From CAYZXL01 sp964482435 (GTDB lineage Bacteria; Auribacterota; JABMQX01): a stretch of DNA of 64,000 bases. Under the pieces are notes generated by a model that saw nothing but the letters and a program-made list of their open reading frames with translations, searched no databases and was not told the origin of the DNA. The stretch is from NCBI GenBank assembly GCA_964482435.1, contig CAYZXL010000009.1, forward strand, positions 57,151 through 121,150, read 5' to 3'. Positions 1-6,908 of the stretch are shown here, one piece after another (positions within the stretch are counted from its first letter, which is position 1; each line of letters begins with the position of its first letter). The translations under genes and the position numbers were made by a program.

Positions 1-1746
1 GTCTTCGAGGACGGGCGCCCATTCTTTCCAATTGGGTTTCAGGACGGGTTTTTCGACAACAACCATAACGGGTCGGCGATGGATGCGTTTTCGATGGAAG
101 GGCCGTTCCGGCCTGACCCGGAGGGGCAACGGCCAAAGCCCCCTCCGGGGGCGATGTTCGCGCGCGGGCCTTCGATGAACCCGCAGAATGGGGACGTCTA
201 TCTCCGGCGGCACGCTCGGGCCGGATTCAACCTCTGGCGGTTCTCGCCGAACAACTTCTCGATGAAAGTTTTTGCGAGGGACGATGACCCAAACGCCTCG
301 ACGCTTGATAACGTGCGCTGGGAGCAGGCGATGATGGTGGACGAAATGCTCCAGATGACGCGCAAGTACGGAATACGCAATTTCTACGGCATATTCGGGT
401 ACACCGACGCGTTCAACCTTCACCCCGAAAATGAAGAAGGATTGGCGAAAGCAAAGAGGGCTCTGAAATACAGCGTGGACCGTTGGGGTGCTTACGTTGA
501 TTTCTGGGAGTTTCTTAACGAGCAGAAGGCCTCGGACGAGTGGTACGCGGAGATGATTCCGTACCTGAAGTCAATAGACCCGTATGCGAAACCTGTCTCG
601 ACGAGCTGGGAGAGGCCGGAGATCGAAGGAATTGAAGTCAATGCCCCGCACTGGTACGGGAACGAAAATGAGCTTGGATCGGATGCCGTAACAGAAGGTC
701 GGGCGAAACAGGACAAGAGGTTCGGCAAGCCTGTCATATATGGCGAGCAGGGGAACAGCCGAGGAGACAAAGACCGGACAGCGGAGGGAATCGGCGGAGT
801 CTGGGACCCTGGCTCGGCGAGGCGGATGCGGGTCAGGAGCTGGACGGCGTTTTTCAACGAGATTGCGTTCATTTTCTGGGAGACGTCTTATGCGAAGGAC
901 GGGCACTCCATGAACATATGGCTCGGCCCGCAGGAGCGGCAGTACGTTCGTGCCCTTCAGGATTTCGCGTATGCCCTCGATGCCGGAATCAGGACGATGG
1001 AGTCGCCGCTCGGCGGGCCCCAGGCGAGGGAAGTTCGGTCGTACGGGCTTCGTTCAGAGGAGCGAGCTGCTGTGTATCTTCATCATCGTTCTTGCAAGGA
1101 ATGCGAAAAGGCTCGGCGGGCAGGGCAGCATCCGGAGCATCGGTGGGACCATGACCGGGGCGAAGTCAGCGGGCTCGAAGTCACTGTGGACGTGCCGAAG
1201 GGTGGCAAGGGCTACTGGTACAACCCTGCCGACGGAAGCATTCTCGAGGCATTTGACGCAGCAAAGGGGCGCCAGACCTTCACTGCTCCTCCGTTCAAGA
1301 TCGATCTGGCGCTCCTGATCACGGACAGCTCTCCTCCCGACAGCGATGGCGACGGCAAACCGAATGATGTTGACGATGACGACGACAACGATGGCGTCGC
1401 GGACTCAAAGGATGCCTTCCCTCTTGAGCCTGAAGAATGGGCGGATGCCGATGGCGACCTCATCGGGGACAACCTCGATGCCGACATCAACGCCGATGGC
1501 ATCGCCGATGACCTCAATAAAAATGGGACGCCGGACAACGAGGAGGCCGATTGGGACGGGGACGGCGTCCCGAACGCCGATTCGATTCCCTGGGATGCTT
1601 TTCCCCGAGACCCAAAGGAATGGCGCGATTCAGACGGAGACGGCATCGGCGACAATGCCGACACGGATGACGATGGCAACGGATATTCCGACGAAGTGGA
1701 AAAGCGCGCCGGAACCGACCTGCTCAACCCCGTGAGCTTCCCGTAA
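1..1746 (+). CDS. Secreted glycoside hydrolase-like protein with C-terminal calcium-binding repeats (5' end outside window)
   Basis: The reading frame is open from base 1, and the words before the first ATG (base 79), reading VFEDGRPFFPIGFQDG, are typical of the first strand of clan GH-A glycosidases, so the gene starts upstream of the window. A TIM-barrel-like domain follows: WEFLNEQ (Glu codon at 520) fits the acid/base Asn-Glu pair and VIYGEQGN (Glu codon at 745) fits the nucleophile. The last 130 or so residues are Asp-rich thrombospondin type 3-like repeats (DSDGDG, DDDNDG, DWDGDG), which bind calcium in known families and usually occur on exported proteins. The substrate cannot be inferred. 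The signal peptide would lie outside the window. Family assignment is from motifs only. Confidence 0.72.
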   Translation, partial: VFEDGRPFFPIGFQDGFFDNNHNGSAMDAFSMEGPFRPDPEGQRPKPPPGAMFARGPSMNPQNGDVYLRRHARAGFNLWRFSPNNFSMKVFARDDDPNASTLDNVRWEQAMMVDEMLQMTRKYGIRNFYGIFGYTDAFNLHPENEEGLAKAKRALKYSVDRWGAYVDFWEFLNEQKASDEWYAEMIPYLKSIDPYAKPVSTSWERPEIEGIEVNAPHWYGNENELGSDAVTEGRAKQDKRFGKPVIYGEQGNSRGDKDRTAEGIGGVWDPGSARRMRVRSWTAFFNEIAFIFWETSYAKDGHSMNIWLGPQERQYVRALQDFAYALDAGIRTMESPLGGPQAREVRSYGLRSEERAAVYLHHRSCKECEKARRAGQHPEHRWDHDRGEVSGLEVTVDVPKGGKGYWYNPADGSILEAFDAAKGRQTFTAPPFKIDLALLITDSSPPDSDGDGKPNDVDDDDDNDGVADSKDAFPLEPEEWADADGDLIGDNLDADINADGIADDLNKNGTPDNEEADWDGDGVPNADSIPWDAFPRDPKEWRDSDGDGIGDNADTDDDGNGYSDEVEKRAGTDLLNPVSFP

Positions 1747-1841
1747 GGGCTTGAACCGATGTGCCCGCCGACCGCGGCTAGGCAGCGAGGGCGAGTCGAG
1801 GCCTGACTCACCTTAGAGAACGCGGAGACCGCAGAGGGATG

Positions 1842-1896
1842 TCAGACGGGATTAACAGGATTTTCACGATTATCCGGTCCATCCTGTTATCCTGTT
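1842..1896. repeat. Dispersed AACAGGAT/ATCCTGTT repeat, copy 1
   Basis: In the gap after the glycosidase, GGGATTAACAGGAT is followed about 20 bases later by ATCCTGTTATCCTGTT, an imperfect inverted repeat. A related unit with GACAGGAT and ATCCTGTC lies at 38654-38708. I recall similar intergenic units from many uncultivated bacterial genomes, but I cannot check that here. The rest of 1747-1967 shows no gene. Confidence 0.4.
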
Positions 1897-1967
1897 GAAA
1901 TCGTGGCTTCTTTTCTGCCACGTCTGCCACCCGTAAGTGAGGGGAAACCGGCAGCGGGAATTTTTGG

Positions 1968-1996
1968 TTGACACCCTGCAAGCAAGGGGATATAGT
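1968..1996 (+). promoter_or_regulatory. Sigma70-type promoter for tRNA-Val and probably thrS
   Basis: A perfect -35 box TTGACA (1968-1973) is separated by 17 bases from TATAGT (1991-1996, five of six consensus bases). The expected start point near 2003 lies about 40 bases before the tRNA, the usual distance for a stable-RNA promoter. No terminator is visible between the tRNA and thrS. Confidence 0.6.
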
Positions 1997-2043
1997 AACG
2001 TCGAAAAAGTAAGTGCCTTCGCAGGCGAGATGTGATACCGGGT

Positions 2044-2120
2044 GGGCGATTAGCTCAGTTGGTTAGAGCGTTAGCTCGACACGCTAAAGGTCACTGGTTC
2101 AACTCCAGTATCGCCCACCA
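2044..2120 (+). tRNA. tRNA-Val (anticodon GAC) with C at position 33
   Basis: A full cloverleaf can be drawn: acceptor GGGCGAT/ATCGCCC, D stem GCTC/GAGC, anticodon stem TTAGC/GCTAA, T stem ACTGG/CCAGT with loop TTCAACT, A73 and encoded CCA. The seven-base anticodon loop is TCGACAC, giving anticodon GAC (2078-2080), which reads valine codons GUC and GUU. The base before the anticodon (2077) is C, whereas U33 is almost universal in elongator tRNAs. The body matches bacterial valine tRNAs otherwise. Confidence 0.94.
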
Positions 2121-2206
2121 TAATCATGTTGAAACGGCAGACCTGATTTCACCGCAGTCGTTCGGGACAGGTTCCGGTTGCCGCGGATAACGAGGAAAGG
2201 ACAGTC

Positions 2207-3952
2207 ATCACGATAGATTTCAGCAAGAAACAGGACAGAGACAAGTACCGCCACAGCGCTTCGCACATCATGGCGCATGCCGTCAGAAGCCTCTTCCCGG
2301 AGGCGAAGCTGGCGATCGGCCCTCCCATAGAAGACGGGTTCTATTACGATTTTGACCTGCCGCAGCCCCTCACCCCGGATGTTCTCGCCAGAATCGAGGA
2401 GCGGATGGAGGAGATTATCGGGCAGAATAATGCCTTCGTGAGGGAGGAGATGTCGCGAGCGGCGGCGATAGAGTATTTCAAGCACCTCAACGAGCCGTAT
2501 AAGGTGGAGCTTCTTCAGGAGTTGGACGACGACGTGGTCTCCATCTACCGGGAAGGAGATTTTGTGGACCTGTGCCGCGGGCCCCACATGGAAGGCACCG
2601 GGCAGATTGAGGCGTTCAAGCTTTTGAGCGTCGCGGGGTCTTACTGGCGAGGGGACGAGCGAAACAAAATGCTCCAGCGCATCTACGGCATAGCCTTCCC
2701 CGATAAGAAGATGCTGCGGGAGTACCTGCGGAACCTGGAGGAGGCTAAGAAGCGCGACCACAGGAGGTTGGGGAAAGAGCTTGGCCTTTATAGCGTCCAC
2801 GAGCAAGCTGGCAGCGGGCTGATTTACTGGCATCCAAAGGGGGCATTGATCCGGCAAATCATTGAGGATTTCTGGCGAGCGCAGCATCGCGCGAGAGGTT
2901 ACGAACTGGTTTACACTCCGCACCTTTTCCGAGCGGACCTGTTGAGGGTGAGCGGGCACCTTGAGTTCTACAAGGACAACATGTACCCGCCAATGGACGT
3001 GGACGGGATTGACTATTACGTCAAGCCGATGAATTGTCCGGGGCACATCCTCATCTACGCGAGCCGGACCCGCAGCTATCGGGACCTTCCGATTCGCCTG
3101 GCGGAACTGGGGACGGTTTACCGGTACGAGAGAGGCGGGACGCTGCACGGGATGCTCCGGGTGAGAGGCTTCACTCAGGACGATTCTCACATTTTCTGCC
3201 GGCCCGAGCAGTTGAAGGACGAAATCCTTGGCGTGATGAAATTCGCCGATTACATGATGAGGACGTTCCATTACGAAAAATACGCCATATACCTTTCGAC
3301 CCGGCCGGAGAAATCCGTCGGGACTGACGAGATGTGGGAGATGGCGGAGTCGCGCCTGGAAGATGCCTTGAAGGAATTCGGAAGGCAATACGATGTAGAT
3401 AAGGGGGGCGGCGTCTTCTACGGTCCGAAGATTGACATAAAGGTCTTCGACGCTCTTGGGCGGGAGTGGCAGGGACCGACTATCCAGGTTGACTTCAATT
3501 TCCCGGAGCGGTTTGACCTGCACTTTGTGGGACCTGACGGGACGCGAGTCCGTCCGGTGATGGTCCACAGGGTCGTACTTGGCGCGATGGAGCGGTTCAT
3601 TGGAGGGCTTATCGAGCATTACGAGGGATACTTCCCGCTGTGGCTGTCCCCGGTGCAGGTGAGAATTCTGACGGTTACAGAAGCCCACGTCAGCCATGCG
3701 AGCAAATTGAAGTCGGAGATGGAGGTGAAGGGAATCCGCGTGGAGCTTGATGACCACAACGAGACCATGGGCTCAAAAATAAGGGAGTCGCAGCTCGAGA
3801 AAATACCTTATACTTTAGTTGTCGGCGATAAGGAACTCGCGGACAACACGGTCTCGGTGAGGAAGTTCAGGGAGGGGCCTCGTGGTTCGATGCCGGCTGA
3901 GGAATTTGTTCGGATGGTCGTCGAGGAAATCGCCTCCAAGGCGAGGTCTTAG
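2207..3952 (+). CDS. thrS: Threonyl-tRNA synthetase, short form without TGS domain
   Basis: ThrS charges tRNA-Thr and edits mischarged Ser-tRNA. The editing domain (HxxxH at residues 16-20 in this numbering, later DLCRGPH), the class II catalytic core and the zinc ligands (MNCPGH, DDSHIFC, VMVHR) are present, followed by an anticodon-binding domain. The first in-frame ATG (2270) would delete both histidines of the editing motif. Upstream to the in-frame stop at 2144 there is no ATG, GTG or TTG, so I place the start at ATC 2207, six bases after a GAGGAAAGG ribosome-binding site. That gives 581 residues lacking the N-terminal TGS domain of the long form. A computed annotation would probably begin at 2270. 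It follows tRNA-Val and precedes infC, a common arrangement. Confidence 0.95.
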   Translation: MTIDFSKKQDRDKYRHSASHIMAHAVRSLFPEAKLAIGPPIEDGFYYDFDLPQPLTPDVLARIEERMEEIIGQNNAFVREEMSRAAAIEYFKHLNEPYKVELLQELDDDVVSIYREGDFVDLCRGPHMEGTGQIEAFKLLSVAGSYWRGDERNKMLQRIYGIAFPDKKMLREYLRNLEEAKKRDHRRLGKELGLYSVHEQAGSGLIYWHPKGALIRQIIEDFWRAQHRARGYELVYTPHLFRADLLRVSGHLEFYKDNMYPPMDVDGIDYYVKPMNCPGHILIYASRTRSYRDLPIRLAELGTVYRYERGGTLHGMLRVRGFTQDDSHIFCRPEQLKDEILGVMKFADYMMRTFHYEKYAIYLSTRPEKSVGTDEMWEMAESRLEDALKEFGRQYDVDKGGGVFYGPKIDIKVFDALGREWQGPTIQVDFNFPERFDLHFVGPDGTRVRPVMVHRVVLGAMERFIGGLIEHYEGYFPLWLSPVQVRILTVTEAHVSHASKLKSEMEVKGIRVELDDHNETMGSKIRESQLEKIPYTLVVGDKELADNTVSVRKFREGPRGSMPAEEFVRMVVEEIASKARS

Positions 3953-3958
3953 TACGTA

Positions 3959-3983
3959 GATTCACAAGTACGGCGACGTATCA
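3959..3983. repeat. Partial copy of the GGTGACGTATCA dispersed repeat
   Basis: Just after thrS, GATTCACAAGTACGGCGACG plus the next few bases matches the head of the repeat at 37981 with few differences, and a more diverged head occurs at 5523. Only this head is preserved here. Confidence 0.35.
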
Positions 3984-4145
3984 GATTGCCAGCGAAAGGC
4001 GAGGATATTCTCGACAAGAATAAGTAATTGCATTTGTGAGTCCGAGCACTTAGCCCGAGAGGTTTTGCGGGTGTGTTGGGGTTTCAGCCCGAAGAGCGCA
4101 CCCGTTCTGCAAACAATGAGGGAAGCTGAGAGGAGGTGACTGCCG

Positions 4146-4673
4146 ATCTTTCGGAGGGTTCGTGTAAACGCTGAGATTCGCGCCCCGCAGGTGCGAACGA
4201 TTGATGGCACCGGGAAGCAGGTGGGGGTAATTTCCCTGGAAGAAGCGCTGGCTATGGCGCGGGCGAGCAATCTCGACCTCGTGGAAGTAGCGGCGAATGC
4301 CGACCCGCCGGTATGCCGGATAATGGACTACGGCAAGTACCGCTACGAACAGACCAGGAAAGAGAAGCTCGCTAAGAAGCATCAGCACGCCGTAAGGCTG
4401 AAGGAAATCAGGCTTCGACCGAACATCGAAGACCATGACCTCGGGGTTAAGGAGAAACATGCCAGAGATTTCCTCGAGCATGGTTTCAAGGTCAAGGTCA
4501 GCGTCGTATTCAAGGGAAGGGAGATTACCCACCTCGAGTTTGGCAAGGGTGTGCTGGATAGGATGACGGTGAGTATTCAGGACGTGGGGGCCGTAGAGTC
4601 GCCGCCGAAACTGATGGGGCGGTTCATGACAATGGTGCTCGCCCCGACGAAGGGGCAAGCACAGCCCCATTAG
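4146..4673 (+). CDS. infC: Translation initiation factor IF-3, AUC start
   Basis: IF-3 binds the 30S subunit, keeps subunits apart and rejects wrong start codons. The protein has the N-terminal domain (RVNAEIRAPQVR, then MDYGKYRYEQ), the linker helix, and the C-terminal domain (KEIRLRPNIEDHD, VVFKGREITH). The first in-frame ATG (4216 region or later) and the GTG at 4191 fall inside the conserved N-terminal domain. The frame extends upstream through IFRRVRVNAEI to an ATC codon at 4146, nine bases after the GGAGG of the strong site AGGAGGTGA (4131-4139), giving 175 residues, the normal length. AUU or AUC starts are known for infC and allow IF-3 to repress its own synthesis. Followed by rpmI and rplT, the classical operon. 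Confidence 0.95.
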   Translation: MFRRVRVNAEIRAPQVRTIDGTGKQVGVISLEEALAMARASNLDLVEVAANADPPVCRIMDYGKYRYEQTRKEKLAKKHQHAVRLKEIRLRPNIEDHDLGVKEKHARDFLEHGFKVKVSVVFKGREITHLEFGKGVLDRMTVSIQDVGAVESPPKLMGRFMTMVLAPTKGQAQPH

Positions 4674-4677
4674 TCCG

Positions 4678-4709
4678 CCCCTGAAAGGGGGGTTCGGCGA
4701 GTGCCGAAC
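4678..4709 (+). promoter_or_regulatory. Two stacked hairpins between infC and rpmI
   Basis: CCCC-TGAAA-GGGG is followed at once by GTTCGGC-GAGT-GCCGAAC, starting four bases after the infC stop. In several bacteria ribosomal protein L20 represses rpmI and rplT by binding leader structures in this interval. These hairpins could serve that role or simply protect or attenuate the mRNA; there is no U-tract, so a terminator is unlikely. Confidence 0.4.
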
Positions 4710-4867
4710 TGGAGATTGAACTTGCCCGGGAGAGGAAAGGGGAGGCCGTTTCATCTTGCGGCCCGGCTTGTCGAGAGGGGCTGACGGCACCCGGTGGAAG
4801 CGCGGATTCATCGTCCTTGTGACTTTTTTCCGAACGCTCAGTGATATGCTGAAGGGAGTGGAGTTTC

Positions 4868-5065
4868 ATGCCAAAAATAAAGACAAATAGAAGCGCGGCA
4901 AAAAGGTTTGCCATCACCCGCAAAGGCAAAATCAAGAGGAGGCAATCGTTCGCTCGGCACCTGGCGACGGCCAAGACCACAAAAAGGAAAAGGCACTTGC
5001 GGCACGTGGCGTTGGTGGATGACGCAGATGCCGGGAGGATACGGAGGCTGTTGCCAAACGGGTGA
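4868..5065 (+). CDS. rpmI: 50S ribosomal protein L35
   Basis: This 65-residue, very basic protein begins MPKIKTNRSAAKRF and continues with KGKIKRR, the signature of L35, and has the usual family length. L35 is a component of the large ribosomal subunit. It lies between infC and rplT as in most bacteria. A GGGAGTGGAG site precedes the ATG. Confidence 0.97.
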   Translation: MPKIKTNRSAAKRFAITRKGKIKRRQSFARHLATAKTTKRKRHLRHVALVDDADAGRIRRLLPNG

Positions 5066-5120
5066 GCTTCCTATTGGTTCCCCCGGTCACAAGGTGCCTT
5101 GAAGAAACGGAGTAGGCGAT

Positions 5121-5489
5121 ATGGTCAGGGTTACGTATGCTGTTGCGAGAAAAAAGAGACACAAGAAGGTTCTCAAGCAGGCCAAGGGATACTGGGGCCT
5201 GAGGAGCAGGACCTATCAGAAGGCCCGGGAGACCCTCATGCGGGCGCTCGTGTTCGCTTACCGGGACAGAAGAGCCCGAAAGAGGGACTTCCGGAGCTTG
5301 TGGATTGTTCGCATAGGAGCAGCCGCGAAGATGAACGGGTTGTCGTACAGTCGGTTTATTGACGGGCTGAAAAAAGCCGGCGTGGCGCTCAATCGAAAGA
5401 TTCTCGCGGACCTGGCGGTCAGGGATTCAAGCGCCTTCGCGGCTCTTGCGGAGGTGGCGAAGGGGGCAAGACAGCCCGCGGCGACATAG
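5121..5489 (+). CDS. rplT: 50S ribosomal protein L20
   Basis: L20 binds 23S rRNA early in large-subunit assembly and often regulates its own operon. The 122-residue product shows the basic N-terminal extension (RKKRHKKVLKQAKGYWG), the RRARKRDFRSLWI segment and the globular GLSYSRFIDGLKKAGVALNRK domain, all diagnostic. Length is normal, with a short Ala-rich tail. It follows rpmI by 55 bases and is separated from pheS by a 308-base gap that holds a dispersed repeat. Confidence 0.97.
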   Translation: MVRVTYAVARKKRHKKVLKQAKGYWGLRSRTYQKARETLMRALVFAYRDRRARKRDFRSLWIVRIGAAAKMNGLSYSRFIDGLKKAGVALNRKILADLAVRDSSAFAALAEVAKGARQPAAT

Positions 5490-5522
5490 TCGTGGAGGTG
5501 AAAGCCCAGGGCTAAAGGCTCT

Positions 5523-5652
5523 GATCCATGAATTCGGTGACGCATTATTGGAGGGCATTACAGGTCTCTTCTCGCCAAGACGCCAAGCAGGCTCTCTGTC
5601 TGATAGCCAGCGATCCTTTGGGTCTTCGCGGCTTAGCGAGAGGCCTCCCTTC
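5523..5652. repeat. Dispersed repeat with TCTCGCCAAGACGCC hairpin arms, copy 1
   Basis: The unit starts GATCCATGAATTCGGTGACG, continues through TCTCGCCAAGACGCCAAG, and ends with GGGTCTTCGCGGCTTAGCGAGAG, so the later arms can fold back as an imperfect hairpin. The same order of blocks, in similar length, occurs at 37981-38110. No coding potential is apparent. The rest of the 5490-5797 gap holds only the pheS ribosome-binding site. Confidence 0.5.
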
Positions 5653-5797
5653 GTGACAAGGCGGGGCTGATGGTCTGGAGCACGCCTGCTGGGTCACTCA
5701 TACGTCATCGGACTTGTGAAAACATGTAGCAAGGGCGTCAGGGGAGTCTGCCAAGAGCGGGCTCCTTTGCGTTTAGGCCTGAGAAGGATGGCCAGAG

Positions 5798-6823
5798 ATG
5801 TCTCTGAGACAACAAATCGAGGAAGCGAGCCAGGAGGCTGCTCAGGAAGCCGCCCGCTGCCGCCGCTCGGTGGAGATTGAGGCGGTCCGAATCAAGTTCC
5901 TCGGGCGGAAGGGAATCATTTCGTCTTTCATGAGGGAGCTTCCGAGTTTGCCTCCCGAGGAGAGGCGGGAAATCGGGCAGCTCCTGAACGAGGCGAAGGG
6001 AGAGATTTCTGCGCTGATTGAGGAGAAGGCGTTGCGGCTGCGAGAGGCGGAGGCAGAAGCTCGTCACCTTGCGGAAAGCGTTGACATCACATTGCCTGGG
6101 AGAAAGCCCCTCCAGGGGAAAAAGCACATCATCAGTCAGACGCTGGAGGAGATTATTGACATCCTGGCGTATCATGGGTTCAGCGTTGAGTACGGGCCGG
6201 AGCTGGAGACGGATTACTACAATTTCGGTGCCTTGAATTTCCCTGAGGAGCATCCTGCCAGGGACATGCAGGACACGTTTTATATCACAGACACTCTTCT
6301 TCTGAGGACGCACACTTCACCGACTCAAATCCACGTCATGGAAAAGTGTAAGCCGCCGGTGAGAGTCTGCATGCCGGGGAAGTGCTTTCGCAATGAAGCG
6401 ATCAACGCGCGCAGCTACATCCTCTTTCACCAGATTGAGGGGTTGTACGTGGACGAAGGGGTGAGTTTTGGCGACCTGAAGTCCACCCTGTACGCGTTCC
6501 TGAGCAGCTATTTCGGCCGGGAAGTCAAGCTAAGGTTTCGTCCGAGCTATTTCCCGTTCACCGAGCCGAGCGCGGAGGTTGACGTTTCGTGCTTCTTGTG
6601 CTCCGGGAAAGGGTGCAGCGTATGCAAGCACAGCGGGTGGCTGGAGCTTTTAGGGGCGGGGATGGTTCATCCGAACGTATTCAGGGCTGTGGGATATGAT
6701 GCGGAGAAGTACACTGGCTTCGCGTGGGGGATGGGAATCGAGCGGTTAATCATGCAGAAGTACGGCATTGATGATATTCGGATGTTTTTTGAGAACGACC
6801 TGAGGTTTTTGGAGCAGTTTTGA
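5798..6823 (+). CDS. pheS: Phenylalanyl-tRNA synthetase alpha subunit
   Basis: PheS carries the catalytic site of the alpha2beta2 enzyme that charges tRNA-Phe. An N-terminal coiled-coil (residues 1-90) that contacts tRNA is followed by the class II core: FRNEAINARS (motif 2), FRPSYFPFTEPSAEVDV, the CLCSGKGCSVCKHSGWLE loop and GMGIERLIMQKYGI (motif 3). The 341-residue length is typical. The ATG has an AAGGA site nine bases upstream. The CxxC pairs in the loop near residue 270 are common in family members from many phyla. Confidence 0.97.
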   Translation: MSLRQQIEEASQEAAQEAARCRRSVEIEAVRIKFLGRKGIISSFMRELPSLPPEERREIGQLLNEAKGEISALIEEKALRLREAEAEARHLAESVDITLPGRKPLQGKKHIISQTLEEIIDILAYHGFSVEYGPELETDYYNFGALNFPEEHPARDMQDTFYITDTLLLRTHTSPTQIHVMEKCKPPVRVCMPGKCFRNEAINARSYILFHQIEGLYVDEGVSFGDLKSTLYAFLSSYFGREVKLRFRPSYFPFTEPSAEVDVSCFLCSGKGCSVCKHSGWLELLGAGMVHPNVFRAVGYDAEKYTGFAWGMGIERLIMQKYGIDDIRMFFENDLRFLEQF

Positions 6824-6908
6824 CCGGAGGCAACTGGATTTTAACCGGGTAGAAAGAGAGCGAACAGTTCTTGGCTAAACCCGACGGAGAACAGCGCACG
6901 GTCCTACA

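Noticed and set aside
2099..3757. A 552-codon minus-strand frame over thrS
   Set aside because: Antisense to an unmistakable synthetase gene; no family words and no ribosome-binding site.
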